Of a stretch of 64,000 nucleotides of DNA, positions 24,202-36,510 are shown piece after piece (the first letter of the stretch is position 1; the number at the start of each line of letters is the position of its first letter). The DNA is from Callorhinus ursinus. Taxonomy: Eukaryota; Chordata; Mammalia; Carnivora; Otariidae. The DNA lies in assembly GCF_003265705.1 (NCBI RefSeq), contig NW_020312827.1:21085270-21149269 (forward strand), in the 5' to 3' direction. The notes under the pieces were generated by a model. That model did no database searches. It was not told the origin of the DNA and was given only the letters and a program-made list of their open reading frames with translations. A program made the position numbers and the translations under genes.

Positions 24202-27200
24202 GTATAAAAGCCAGATTCCTAAGGAATGATTTTTGCTGTGACCATTCATTCATCCATCCTTTGAACAAACACTTGAGTGCCATGCTGTGCATGTAATCTA
24301 TCAAGATGTCCTTGATAGAAGAGTCTTTATGTTTTGGCTATTGCAAGGTAAAAAGTAATTTAGTTTTTTATCTTTTCATAGTTTAACTTTTTCATAGTTT
24401 AACATTCTGTGAGTTTTTAGAGTTGGCCCTTAAAAGAGATCCATCCCTCTCCCCCAGTTTAGCTTTTAGTTCCCTAAGTTGAAATTGTTCTTTAATGTTC
24501 AGTTGGAAAAAAAATCACGAAGTTTTCCATAATATCACCTGACTTTTCCCCCAGTTGCATGTATTTTAAAATCTTATTTTTAGTATATTTCAACTTAAGT
24601 AAGTATTGGTTGGAAATGAGCATTTAAAAATGCAGTAGTTACTAGTGGACCATTTTCTGGCAGCAGCTGTAATGGGTTTCACTGAATGAATGACGTTCAC
24701 AATCTCACTGCCTGAGCAGTATTACCAAGTCACAAGCCTCTTTAAGATTCTGCTTTTGTGCCTTTTGATCGCAACAAAAAGCATTTCACAGATCCATGTA
24801 TACATCGCACATCATCTTTTCCCTTGTATAATCAGTTACTTTAAATGGATTTTATGCTCCTGTGTTGATTCTCAACTGTATCTTTGGGTTGAATTAAACC
24901 TAGGTGTTTCTAAGATAATAAGCAGGAAAGTCAGGGTTGATTTTTATCCATGTTTAGTCTTGGTTTATCATTTCTGCTTTGTCATTTGTCACTTGTCAAG
25001 AATTCTGAACATTCCAGAAGAATAATCATTTGGATAAGTTGACTTTCTTTCAAAGGAAAACACAGTGTAGGGCAATTATGTTTATAAAATCAATTGTCAG
25101 CACTTAAGAGTGACAAATGCTTATTTCAGATGAGCTGTCATGGAAAAGATGCTTTACCATTTAGATATAAATTTCGTGGACATATAGAGGATGGAGGAAG
25201 TGATCACCTTGCACTCATTTTGGAGTGCTTTTCCATTTAACCCATCTGGCACACACTGGGTGACTAGTTGCCCTGAGGTAAAGCAGTTCTAAAGCTTTCA
25301 GACTTGAGTCTGAACTGATCTGATCCCAGGAAATTGCTCTACCTTGATTATTCTGTTGTCAGTCTGGTCTGGCAACTGGTTCAATGAGCATGACAGTAGG
25401 GGAGGTAGCTAGAAAGAAGGGGGTGGGAGGGATTGATTGATTGAAACCCATCTGGGGATTTTACTTAATTAGAGGAAATTTAGAAGGGTCCATGTCATCA
25501 GACAGTATCCTAATCCATGGTGCAGAGTTTTCTAGATGGAGCTTTTTAGAATATTCAAAATTGTTGAACAATTATTTCCCAGAATGCTCCTGATATAATT
25601 ATTTTTATCACTTAGCATTGCTAATGATAAGCAAAGAGTAGTTTTAAAGTGATTGCCACAGTTAGGGTAGTATCACAATTATCACAGCGGGCATTGTAAT
25701 TTCCACTTTAAAAGCCTTAAAAATGAATGCGGCATGTTGCAGTTAGAGCAGCGGTTAATCAAGGAAGAAAGGGTAACAGCTATTTCATTGCACATGCAAG
25801 TGTCCAGTAAATCCATGATGTGGAAATACATGGTAAATAATTTTGGAAACAAGCATCTATATATTTATGTCTTACTGAATAATACCTCTAAGGAGTATTT
25901 AATTCTTAATAAAATCACAAAGCCACCCTAAGGTATTAGGAATACAGCCTACTCTTTTTTTGTTTTGTTTTTGTTTTTTGTTTTTTTTGGACTAATTATT
26001 TTCAAAAAGTGACTGTAGGGCATATTTGGAAGTATATATTAAAATAAAAATAATACTAATTTCCAAATAAAACACATTATGTTTTGCAGAGTAAATTGTT
26101 TAATAAGTAGCCTTGTTGAGCCATTTTCTAGGCTCAAACGATGCAGTTTTTGTGTTTTCTTTGTCTAGTTCCATTTCTCTTTTTCCAGCATAATTTATTT
26201 TCTGCTTTAAGATTTGCCGCTTAAAAATGTAGTAGAAGGCTAAAGAGTTGTATTCTCTTAAAAATTGCTCTGATTTACTTTTCTCCTGGTTTTTTTTTTT
26301 TTTTTTTTTTTACATTTTTGGAAGTTTGGTAAGATTATTAGATATATATCCTATTAGAAAACTACTTTGTTATCGAATGATATGGATAGCATATCACCAC
26401 AAATAGCCTATTATTGCAGAAAAAACCCAGAAAGATCAGATTGTATACTTTCCTTGATAGAAAATGGTATGGATGTTTACATCAGGGCATCATGATATGA
26501 TGTTCTTTAGGGATATGTAGATAAACGTATGATGGAAGACCTAAAACTCTGTAGATACAAATAATCTAATCATTAATTGTGATATTTTTGTTTTTATCTT
26601 TACTTTTTATTTTTTTGTCTCTTATAAAGTGCTATTTGAAGTTATTGGTTCTTATACCTGTTTTGAAAATGATAAAGGAAAAAATTTTGAACTTGGATTC
26701 TGATACCAATGTATGCTTTTCTGAATATTTCCAAAATCATAGATCTATATTTTAATATGGATAATAGGAATGCTTCTTAGGTTGTTTGTTTTTCTTGCTG
26801 AGTTGGCAGAGGAATTGGTTTGCCCTGTATTGAGCTTTTTGCTTGAAAATATTTGACTTCAAGAATCTTAAATTTCCATCTTTTCTTTTTTTGTATTGCC
26901 TTCATGCTGAGGAAAAAGGGAGTATGTGTAATATATACTGTCTTTTAAAAGCTGAATTTTTAATTTAAAGGTTGAAAAATAAGGATCAGTGCTAAAGTAC
27001 ATTTTAAATGTGTTTATGGTTCTGTCCTATGCAATTTTAGAAAGGCTAAAGTACTGATATATTAGAATAATCCAGCAATCCATCTGCATGTACCTTCATA
27101 TGCAGAAAAATAACTTTTATTTCTTTTTAAAATTTTTGTCTACCTTTTAGTTAATTAAAAAACAAAAACAAGCCCAAAAATCTGTGTGTACTTTGTGGTC

Positions 27201-28030
27201 AGGCTTTGAGGAGTTGGTTTCTGTTCTTATTATGGTTTTAGATAATATCATTCTCTGGCTTCACATAGCCATTTTCAATCCTCCCTTCATTATCTTCTCT
27301 TATAGCTTTTCTTCTTTGGAAGCTGGGTTTGCTTGGTTAGAACATTCTCTTCTCATTGTTCCTGACTTCTACATATTTTTCCATTACGCCTCTATATTTC
27401 TCAAGGAGTTTTGCCCCTGGCTTCCCCTCAGCCTGTTTCATTACATGTAATTCTTGTCATCTTTGGTGATTACAAAGCTCAAGTCAGCAACCTTAAACTT
27501 CAGCATCCTTAAACTTCACTAATTTCCCATTTTACAGTGACCTTCAAGTCACTCAGCAGCTAATTTCTGTGGCTAAAATTTGTCCTCATCTGTAATTTCT
27601 CTATGTGAATTCAAATCTTTAGTTCCAAAATTTTAGTCTCTGATCTTACACATTTCTTTTATTTCCTTTTCCTTTTTTAACCATTACCATCTGATTTTGA
27701 TCTTTCCACATTCCTCTGGTTGACCAGTCATTTCCTGGAATCCTTTTTTTCCTGTTAGATTGGACTTTGTGAAAAGCTACTCTGATGACATGCTCACCAG
27801 CATCTTCGATTTCTTTCTTCCACCTCACACATCTAACTGATCTTCAGTCTGGAATCAACCCAACTCTTATTTTTCTCATTTCTGCTCGTGACTAGTACCA
27901 GCAAAACTTACCTAGAAACATCAGTTGGCTTCTATAGTGGTCTTGATTATCCCCATCTACTCCCTGCCCCAATCCATTCCATTCCATTCAGAAACTAATG
28001 TAGGCCAGTTACCAAGCACATAACCCTGTT
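24202..28030. other. CEP128 intron, mostly unique
   Basis: First part of a 7.4-kb intron. No repeat of the SINE or young L1 type is present. A T-run of 22 lies at 26290-26311 and other T-rich patches at 25954-25988. Open frames such as 24690-25025 and 27184-27450 encode hydrophobic, low-complexity peptides without splice support. Confidence 0.55.
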
Positions 28031-29635
28031 CTGAGCAATGAAGAATGAGTTCTGAAGTCTTTTGGGGGCAGCTTATGGTAAACATTTACTCACTCCTGAA
28101 GAAGATACGTAAGAGAGATTTTTCTCCTCTGGTTTTGTTGTATTCGGCTGTGATGCTTGCAGTGGCCGAAGTTGGCTGTCTTGCTATGGTCCTGAGAACG
28201 AAGTCTCACACACAAGAAGGTATTGCCGAGAGAAGTGCCGAGAGGTGGACCTAGAGCTTTGACACCATGTCTGGAACAGTTCTGCCTGGAATGATATTAA
28301 ATTACCCTGTAGTTTAAGTCAGCTTGAATTGGAGTTTTCCCTTACTCTCAGCAGAAGATACTCAAGCTGATATGAAACATCAGTTCTTGGAGTAAGGAGC
28401 TTTAAGTAAAAGAGCCTAAAATGTAGGATTAACTAAGTAGAGAAAAGAAGTCGGGACAGGAGGATCATACATTTCTAAAGAGAAAGTTGACAAACTGTGC
28501 TATTGGCAGTAGTTAGTTGAACCATCAGAGATCGTACCTTGGGGCAGTAATGGTGTTTGTGCCTCAGAATGGGGTATTAAGTGAGTGGTACGAAAACTTT
28601 AGGATGTTGGCATGTGTTGTGATCTTACTGCAGCCTTCAGAAAAGTTCCACAAGAGAAAGACAAGTATAGGTTGAAGCCTGCCTGTCTAAAAGCAGAGAA
28701 AAATAAATAATAAAAGCAGAGCGCAAGATTTCTTGGGGGGGGGGTGGTAGAGAGACTGAAAATCTGCAGTTTATAATCCAAATATACGGAGTCTGATAAT
28801 TTGGAGTTTTTCAGTGTTGGAATAGCCAAATGATCTGTCCTTGCTGAAGTTAGTCCAAGCAAGAGAGGGAAGTAGGAAACTTAGCTGAAATAAAAATGAG
28901 GTGAAAAACAAGCCTGATTTCTCAGACCCCTTTCAAGTGCTTCTGCTTAAGCATTCCTGGCCAGACAAAGGGGATCCAAGTCTATTGTTTTGAGTTCCCT
29001 CAAGATAAAACCTATTTGACTGAGGGCCCCTGGGAATGTCCAGGATATTGAGGTGGCAGTTAAGACACTGTCATTTTCAGACTTGGAGACAATGTCTAGA
29101 CAAAATCTTGGGCTGTGGCTGCTAGCCAAGCAATTAACAAAAAGCAAATAGAACTTAGTTTTTAGTATCTATATTGCCAAAGAAATAGCAAACTTGACTA
29201 ACATAGTCTGTGACTGTCCACTCTAAGGCTGCCACCTTTGTCATGAGTTGATGTGATACTTGTAATACTGAAATCGAGGGCAAAACCTGGAGAATTGTAG
29301 AGTAGCAGTGCCTGAGTTTTGAAGGACTCTTCAAGTGCTCCATCTCTGGTGTTCCTGTTATGTCAGAAAAATAAATACCTTTGCTGTTTAAACCAACTTT
29401 AGGAAGATAATGTAGTATTTTGCAATCAAAGGTGGTTTACCTGCTATAGCTTCATCTTGAAAATAAATTCTTTATCTTCAGGGCTGCATGGAAGTCTCTT
29501 AACTCCTAGCCAGGGGCCTATGTTATCTGTTCCAAACATCAGTCACTGTCTTGAAGCCACCTCTCCTCCTCAGGCCCCTCTTGCATTATCCTTATAGCCA
29601 AGACTCGATTCTGTCAGTTTCTTTCTTCTCTAGTA
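28031..29635. other. CEP128 intron; possible unclassified ancient repeat near 28.05-28.4 kb
   Basis: The part around 28110-28260 has a composition and phrases reminiscent of old mammalian interspersed repeats, but I cannot name a family. The rest looks unique. A run of 10 Gs lies at 28735-28744. Confidence 0.35.
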
Positions 29636-29639
29636 TGGT

Positions 29640-30195
29640 GAGTAGAGTGACCTCCCAGAGATGACTCACCCTAATTCCTGGAGCCTGTGAACATGATGAG
29701 ATCACTCATGGTTATGTTATATGGCAGAGTTGACCTTAAGATAAGGAGATTATCTGGGTGGGCCTAATCTAATCACAGGAGTCCTTAAAAGCCTAGAAAT
29801 TTTTCTGGCTGGAGAAGTCAGAGGATTTGGAAACACAGGAAAGATTGATTGTGGTGTTACTGGCGTCAGAATCTGAGGGGTCCATGAGCCAAGGAGTGTG
29901 GGTGGCCTTAGAAGCTCAGAGCAAACCCTGCCCAAAGCTAGCTAGGAAATAGACACCAGAGTGTTAAGTGCATGGAACTAAATTTTGCCAACGACATGGA
30001 TGAACTTGGAAGTGGATTCTCCCCTCAGAGCCTCCAAGTAAGAGCACAGGCCAGCTGATACCTTGACTTTAGCCTTAGGAAACCCTGGGCACAATACCTC
30101 TCCTGGACTTGGGATCTGTGGAAACAGGGTAACAATAAATGGTATTGTTTTAAGCCATTAAATTTGTTGGAATTTGTTACACTGCAATAGAAAAA
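29640..30195 (+). mobile_element. LTR-like ancient repeat (MaLR/MLT1-type features)
   Basis: It has the order of blocks of a widespread old mammalian repeat: CCCTAATTCCTGGAGCCTGT, GGTGGGCCTAATCTAATCAC, CATGAGCCAAGGAGTGTGGG, GGATTCTCCCCTCAGAGCCT, then AATAAATGG and GTTTTAAGCCATTAAATTTG, ending with GTTACACTGCAATAGAAAAA. The polyadenylation-like AATAAA and the end sequence resemble MaLR long terminal repeats. The exact family is uncertain. No coding part is present. Confidence 0.5.
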
Positions 30196-31578
30196 TAATA
30201 CATCTACCCTTAGACTTACCTATATTTCTAGCCATGTTTCCTGCCTTTCCTCTGTGGTCTTTAGTCTTTTCAGTTCAGGGATATTGCTTTATCAGTTATA
30301 CCTGCTCTTCACAGATCTGATTACTGTCTTACACGAATGCCTCCCTGGGATCCTGGCTTCTCCTCGAACTTGATCCTCTGCCCCTTTTTTTTTCCTCTTT
30401 CCCACTACTCTTCATCACAACCCTATGATACAGGTGCCATTATTATCTTTATAAAGATAAAAATAATTTTCTTGAGGATCTAGGGTGACTTATGACTGGA
30501 CTGAGAATCACATTCAGTTTTCTGTGGTCAGAGCTCAATTGCTTAACCACCTCCTTTTATTATTTCTCATGCTGGCTTCATGCTGTTCTTCCCTGCTAAA
30601 ACTGACAGGGTTTTGAGGAAACGGTTTCTTTGGAGTGATTGACTCATTGTAGTTTATCTTGAATTGTTTCATACTAAAGTATAAAATATAAAGTGTAAAA
30701 CTGCCTTGTAAGTATTTGCATTTTTACTCGTTATTTCTAATTCTGAAATGAGAATCTTAATTTTCTTTTTTCCGGGTTCAAGACATGGCAGGCATCCATA
30801 AGCAGAGATGGAGATTGTTCTTGGTACCAGTACTGGGGGGAAGGGGGAGTGATTCCAGCTTCCTTAGCTGCTGGCTTTTTCATTGTGTTGGGAGGTGGTG
30901 CGGATGAGAGGGGTGGTTCTGGGCCTCCATCCATCCCTCAGTGTCCACCTTCACCCTGCAGAGAGGCTGGCAGAGGGTGATGGACGTCTGGTCCCTTGAC
31001 TTTGCTCTTGTGTGCCTTTCCCACCTATCCTAATCTTAACCTTATTTCTATGTTTATGGGGCTTCAAGACTCCCAATTACATACTGGTGTATTTCCTGTC
31101 CCTACTGACTCTATTAATAATGATTGATTGTACCAAAACCTTTCTTAGATTGTATCTGCATGCTTCCGTATATTGTCTTCCTTCTCTGTTTTGAGGTTTC
31201 TCCTTTTTAAAAAGTGTGCAATTGAAATGCAAAGAACTGTTATTTTAAGTAACATATTATTTCAACCTCTGGTAAATTATAATAGGAATCTTTTTCTTTC
31301 CCCCTTCTTTTGCTAAATTTTATCCTACGTTTAAATAATTATTTATAATCAAGGATTGATATGTGTTGGTGATGAAAATCTGCAACATATTGTTTCAGTG
31401 TGGTGCTACATCAGGGTAATTGTATTTTTCTTTTTCTAGCCTAAAAACTATTTTTCATTAAAAAATGGAAAAAATACAAAATACTATTTTATGGATTTTT
31501 CTTCTCCTTGTGTATTAAACTTTATTTTCTGACAGTCTCTCTGATGGATATTATAGTTTTTTTTTTTTAACCTGATAG
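30196..31578. other. CEP128 intron up to the large exon
   Basis: Unique sequence. A GC-richer stretch at about 30760-30990 contains an antisense open frame without splice or start support. The final bases form the acceptor of the next exon: a T-run followed by AACCTGATAG at 31569-31578. Confidence 0.5.
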
Positions 31579-32229
31579 ATTCTAAAAGAAAAGGATGAAC
31601 TGAAAAGCCAGCTTTATACAGCATTACAACAAATAGAGAATCTTCGAAAGGAATTGAATGATGTCTTAACCAAGCGCGCCCTTCAAGAGGAGGAGCTTCA
31701 CCGTAAGGAGCAGAAACTAAGTGATGTTAAGGCTCATCAAGCTGACCTTGAACTAGAAGTCAAGGATTCCCTGGACACTATCCAAAGGCTAGAAAGTGAA
31801 GTGAAGCATCAGAGTAAGATTCAAAGCCAGATGAAAGCTGAGAAAGCTCACCTGGAAGAAGAAATCACAGAGCTAAAGAAGAGCCAGGGCAGGGACAAAG
31901 TCCAACTTCTCGAGATGCAAGAGGCCATCAAGAACTTGAGTGCCATCCGGGCAGATCTCGCTAATAAATTAGCCGAGGAACAGAGAGCCAGGAAAGAGGT
32001 GCTTAAGAACCTTGCTGACCTCAAGACACAGGTGAAATCCAGAGATGAAGAAACAGATACAATCATTACACAGTTAAAGCTAGAACGAGACGTTCACCAG
32101 AGGGAGCTGGAAGATCTCACATCGTCATTGCAGAGTGTGAAAACGAAACACGAACAGAACATCCAGGAGCTGATGAAGCACTTCAGGAAAGAAAAGAGTG
32201 AGGCTGAGAATCATATTAGGACACTGAAG
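31579..32229 (+). CDS. CEP128: CEP128 large internal coding exon, 217 codons
   Basis: Continues the CEP128 coiled coil without a break. The acceptor is CCTGATAG and the donor AAG|GTACCT, giving 651 bases in phase 0 at both ends. The peptide opens ILKEKDELKSQLYTALQQ, includes ENLRKELNDVLTKRALQEEE, AIRADLANKLAEEQRARKEV and TIITQLKLERDVHQRELEDL, and ends SEAENHIRTLK. Hydrophobic residues (L, I, V) recur at heptad positions over the whole length, between charged E, K, R and Q. It is long for an internal mammalian exon. The donor is weak after position +3 (C at +4 and +5). If the intron is retained, the frame runs 24 more codons to TAA at 32299-32301. The sequence agrees closely with remembered human CEP128 in order and spacing. 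Confidence 0.94.
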
Positions 32230-32805
32230 GTACCTGCGCTGAATTATCCTGATGATACTGAAGGAATTTTTCTGGTGGCTCATGAAGTTAATAAAGCGTA
32301 AACTTTCAGAGATCATTCTGTATTCCTAAGCACTGAAGGGAAGATAAAACTAACAATAAAGAGGCTTATTCATGCCTGTTCAGCCAGGTTGAAATGAGTT
32401 CTAGCAGCCGCCTGGGAGCACCTATTTCAGAGCACTGAAGCTCTTTAAAAAGAACGTTTAGCTATTTTGGGAGTTCAGGAAAGGCAGAGGTGGCAATAAG
32501 TCGTGGACCTGAAATGTGCCCTCATTCAACATTTGTGACCTCCTAAAATATAAAAGGCAAAGACTTGTTAAGGCCATAGAAGTTACAACCACAGTCCTTA
32601 CTAGTATGGTAACTAAAGTGGATCAGCTTATGAGCTGTGTAAACCCAAGGGTTTTGAGATTTACCCTTTCTTTTCCAAATCAAAGTTGGCCTGGGTAAAT
32701 GCATAACTGAGATCTTGCATTTGGGGAAATGTTTCTAGGGTCTAATGGTATTAGCCTTATCCCCATGCAGGGGAATTATTTTATAACATGATTGTCAGGA
32801 GTGTG
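32230..32805. other. CEP128 intron with two AATAAA motifs after the exon
   Basis: AATAAA occurs at 32290-32295 and 32355-32360, close behind the weak donor. Otherwise the sequence is unique, with no further exon. Confidence 0.55.
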
Positions 32806-32809
32806 ATAA

Positions 32810-33025
32810 ATCTGTCCTTCCTTCCTGCTTTAGTTTTTTTCCATAGTACTTATCATCATACGATATAGATTCCATATTATTTATTTTTTAGTCTCCCTTT
32901 ATTAGAATGAAAACTCCATGAGGACTGGGATTTGAGTCTGTTTTGTTTACAGCTATATCTCCAGTGCCTAGAATAATAGTTCCTAGAACATTGTAGATAT
33001 CCACTGAATGGGTGAATAAGTAGAT
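32810..33025 (+). mobile_element. L2 LINE relic
   Basis: The L2 3' end order is clear: TTAGAATGAAAACTCCATGA, GGACTGGGATTTGAGTCTGT, CTCCAGTGCCTAGAATAATA, and a GAATGGGTGAATAAG end. Confidence 0.75.
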
Positions 33026-33570
33026 AAGTCTTCAAGGGTTAATTATTTTTTTTCAAAATTCCTTGAAATACAACTACCATAAAAATGCTTATGATGAAAG
33101 ATGAAATTATAATGAAATAGCTGACATTTGTAGAATGCTTTCAGCTTTTTTGAATTCTCCCCCAGTTCCATATAGCCTACTGGCAATAGTGGATTTGGGG
33201 TTATTAATTGGGGTGTGCAGAGCAGAATGGAGACTGGGGGAATAGGTAGGAGGGCCTTACTATATTTCATTCAACCTAAGATACCATCAGTTATAAGGCT
33301 CATCATTATGTGCTACTAAGAACAAAAAATACTTTCTTCTGAAAACTTAACATACTGTCAACTGCAAGACAACATCCCAAGACAGAGGTGGTAAAATGTG
33401 GAAAAATATGTCTTAATATTGATGAAATATGGCATAATAGTCTGTCAGAGTTGATGAGGACATAAACAAAAGTAGAATCAGAGATATGGAGAAGAGCTAA
33501 TCTTAAAATATATGTCACATGTTGATTGATTGGCTGTGACAATAATAATAATACTACCAGACATTTTTTT
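33026..33570. other. CEP128 intron, nothing recognised
   Basis: Unique AT-rich sequence. Frames on the minus strand at 33043-33270 and 33306-33542 have no domain or splice support. Confidence 0.5.
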
Positions 33571-33574
33571 TTTC

Positions 33575-33830
33575 CAGCACTTAGTTCATGCCAGTCATTA
33601 CTGTAAGAACTTTACATGCATTAACCATTTAATCCTCACATCATCCCTGCAGATGTTTGGTATTTTTGGAATACCAAATTTTGGTATTGGAAATTATTTG
33701 GAATACCAAATCAATTTTGGAAATTGAGGCGTGGAAAGTTAACTGCCCAAGGTCTTAGAGCTGGAAAGTAGCAGAGACAGGGTTTGAACCTAGGTAGTCA
33801 TGTGCCTGTGTTCTTAACTACACTGCTATA
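33575..33830 (-). mobile_element. MIR fossil, antisense, with a local repeat insertion
   Basis: Antisense MIR blocks are visible: ACATGCATTAACCATTTAAT, CCTCACATCATCCCTGCAG, AAAGTTAACTGCCCAAGGTC, GGGTTTGAACCTAGGTAGTC. In the middle, at about 33656-33723, a TTTGGAATACCAAAT motif is repeated. It includes an inverted repeat AATACCAAA / TTGGTATT and is not part of the usual element. Confidence 0.78.
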
Positions 33831-33849
33831 GTTGAAAAGGTTTAGAATC

Positions 33850-34051
33850 GGGGCACCTGGGTGACTCAGTCCTTAAGTGGCCGCCTTCAGCTCGGGTCGT
33901 GATCCCAGGGTCCTGGGATCGAGCCCTGCATTGGGCTCCCTGCTCCGCGGGAAGCCTGCTTCTTCCTCTCCCACTCCCCCTGCTTGTGTTCCCTCTCTCG
34001 CTGTGTCTCTGTCTCTCAAATAAATAAATAAAATCTTTAAAAAAAAAAAAG
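33850..34051 (+). mobile_element. CanSINE (SINEC)
   Basis: Head GGGGCACCTGGGTGACTCAG, CCCACTCCCCCTGCTTGTGT block, and tail AAATAAATAAATAAAATCTT with poly-A. GTTTAGAATC at 33840-33849 and 34057-34066 is the target-site duplication. The antisense frame over it is a product of the repeat. Confidence 0.95.
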
Positions 34052-34549
34052 AAAAAGTTTAGAATCAAGGATAACTAGGCACAGACTTGGGTGACAAGGT
34101 GGATAATGAGACTGTCAAGGTAGATAAGGCAGAAAGAAGAGAGATTTGGAGAGAGGAGTCGCAAATCCAGTTTTTGTTTGTTTGTTTGTTTTTTAGCATG
34201 TTGAGTTGGTGGAAAGGAACAGAAGCCTAACCATGAAAGGTTTAGGCAGAACAGTTTTTAGTACATAATGGGTTAGACATTGAGGACGAAAGTGAGATTA
34301 AAGTTGAATATTTGGGATCCAGTGACCCATTGGTGGTAGTTGAAATCATGGGATTTTAATGAGATCATGTAGGGAGAAAGAAGAGGATGAAATTCTAGAA
34401 CACCAATGTTTAAGGGAAGTACTAAGAAGGTTCTAGCAGGTAAGAATAAAGGACTATATGAGAGACAGGAGGGAACCAGAAAAAGAATGGTGTCTTGGAA
34501 ACCTAGGCAGGGCATTTCAAGAAAGGTATAGTCAAGAGTGTTCAAAGTG

Positions 34550-34760
34550 CGGGGCGCCTGGGTGGCTCACTTGGTTAAGTGTCTGCCTTCAGCTCAGGTC
34601 ATGATCCCAGGGTCCTGGGATTGAGTCTTGCATCAGGCTCCTTGCTCAGCGGGGAGCCTGCTTCTCCCTCTGCCTGCCACTCCCCCTGCTTGTGCTCTGC
34701 CACTCCCCCTGCTTGTGCTCTCTCTCTCTCTGACAAATAAAATCTTTTTTTTTTTTTTTA
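34550..34760 (+). mobile_element. CanSINE (SINEC) with internal duplication and T-run tail
   Basis: Head GCGGGGCGCCTGGGTGGCTC. A 23-base unit beginning TGCCACTCCCCCTGC is repeated exactly at 34675-34697 and 34698-34720. After AATAAAATC the tail is a T-run (34744-34758) instead of poly-A. AAGAGTGTTCAAAGTG and AAAGAGTGTCAAATG flank it as an imperfect duplication. Confidence 0.93.
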
Positions 34761-34776
34761 AAGAGTGTCAAATGTA

Positions 34777-35595
34777 GCAAGTTAAAAGAAGAACTAAAAA
34801 CGTGTTCATTCCATTTGTCAGAGATGGCTAGGGAAGGTCCATGAGGAAATGTGAGGAGGGGGTTGGATCAAAACAGAGTGGATAGTATTCAACAGGAGAC
34901 AGGGCAGTTTCCCCCATCCTTTCTTTAGGAAGTGCTTTGTATTCATGTGTAGTGAAATGACAGTAAAGCTTTGAGAAATTATCTGTATGTAAAGAGTATA
35001 TAACTTAGAAGTACTCTGTAGATATTTTGAAATTTTTAGGCATTTTTTTTTTTTTAATTTGGGAGACAGAAATAGAGGAAGGGTATTTCAACCACTCTTT
35101 AATATGGTACAAAAGCAGCATAAGAGCTTAAAAGGAGAACCAGAGATTGTGAGCAGTTTCATTGTAAACTGAATGAGTTGCCCATAAGGAAAAAACCCCT
35201 ACCTTATGCTATTTCACTAACATAATCCTACACTTTTTACTTTTTTATATTAATTAGAAGGAGTTGATAATAATGGTCATCACAGATGACTTAGTGTACT
35301 GAATTATGTACAAGAGGACTTTGGACAAATAGCTCTATAAATGTTCTATTTCTTTGTCTTTTGGCTTCACTCATTACTTTTTTGGGTCTAATAAATGCTG
35401 ATGCGTTAGCCATATTTTTTTCTCTGCACAAATTATGTTTTCCCCATCTAGGACTACTTACGCCTATTTTTAAATTTAAATGCAAAATACTTTAATGAAA
35501 TTCTCTAGCTACTATTAATATTTGAAGGATATTGGGTTATTACCTCATTATGATTTCAACAGAAGTCATTTGGTAGAGCCTTTCTTTGGGGGGTG
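34777..35595. other. CEP128 intron, nothing recognised
   Basis: Unique sequence with a T-run at 35043-35055. No supportable exon. Confidence 0.5.
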
Positions 35596-35599
35596 GGGT

Positions 35600-35780
35600 C
35601 AAAAGACCAAGGATTTGAGCTCTGTACTTTTTCTACTTGCTAGCTATATGATCTTGGTCAAGTTACTTAGCCTTTTCCCCCTCATCGATAAAATGGGACT
35701 AGTAATGTCTTTATCACAGGGTTTTTGAGAGTACATCACCACTTTGTAAAGCTTAGAGTGAAATGTAAATGTACTAATAA
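35600..35780 (+). mobile_element. MIR fossil
   Basis: The MIR core is clear: GCTAGCTATATGATCTTGGT, CAAGTTACTTAGCCTTTTCC, ATAAAATGGGACTAGTAATG. The 5' part is diverged. Confidence 0.8.
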
Positions 35781-36505
35781 AACCACAAGAAGTAAGTTCT
35801 TAGTCAAATTTAGGCATTGGCGTGTGGGTAAATGTTTTAAAAAAGGCTCTGGGGGGGGTCAAGGAGGAAACCCTGATTTGTAGATTTGCCCAGTTTAGTG
35901 TTGGATATATACCGCATTTGACTTCAGGCTATCACACAAGACATCACCGGAGAGGGATAGTGTTGGGAAGAACGAAGCACAGCTGCTTCTTAAGGCTCCC
36001 TGAGCCAGCTCCAGTTCTCCACAGGCCTTACAGGGAACCTTCTATACCCAAGATTTGCACTAGCCATAAAGAAAAGGCAAAGCATTCTATTGAAACTTAA
36101 AATCGTAACTGAGCAATTATCCTGATGAGAGACTTTATTTTGTAATTTTGTTTTTGGGTTGTGAAAACAATTAAAAAAATTTTTTTTAAATCAATTCCTT
36201 TGTTAATTTAAAATGGTATCCAGTCTTAGGTGAATTTTATGAGGTGAATATAATACAGATTTTGTCTAAAGCTGACAAAACTTCCTCTCAGGAAATTGAT
36301 TCCTGTGATTGAATTCCTACATACCTGATTACACACATACAATATACTTGTAAAAAGAAAAGAAACATGTATTTTAGAAATTAAAACGTGTTTTAAACAG
36401 ATCATACGTAGTTGCTTACAAGCTGTTAGTAACTGGTAGGTGTGACCAGTTAACATTGCTAAGTTGTGCCCAGCTGGTTTTTTCAAAAAGTGATAAATGT
36501 ACCTT
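35781..36505. other. CEP128 intron, nothing recognised
   Basis: Unique sequence. The plus-strand frame at 35822-36100 has no domain and no splice signals in matching phase. Confidence 0.5.
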
Positions 36506-36510
36506 CCTAA

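Noticed and set aside
24690..25025. 111-codon plus-strand frame
   Set aside because: Hydrophobic, low-complexity peptide without a splice-site context or relation to the coiled coil.
28045..28254. 69-codon plus-strand frame as a possible exon
   Set aside because: The surrounding sequence looks like an old interspersed repeat and the peptide does not fit CEP128.
30737..30934. Minus-strand proline-rich frame
   Set aside because: No promoter, splice signals or known domain; it is a GC-richer intronic patch.
31848..32066. Minus-strand frame opposite the large CEP128 exon
   Set aside because: It is the complement of coiled-coil codons and a typical shadow frame.
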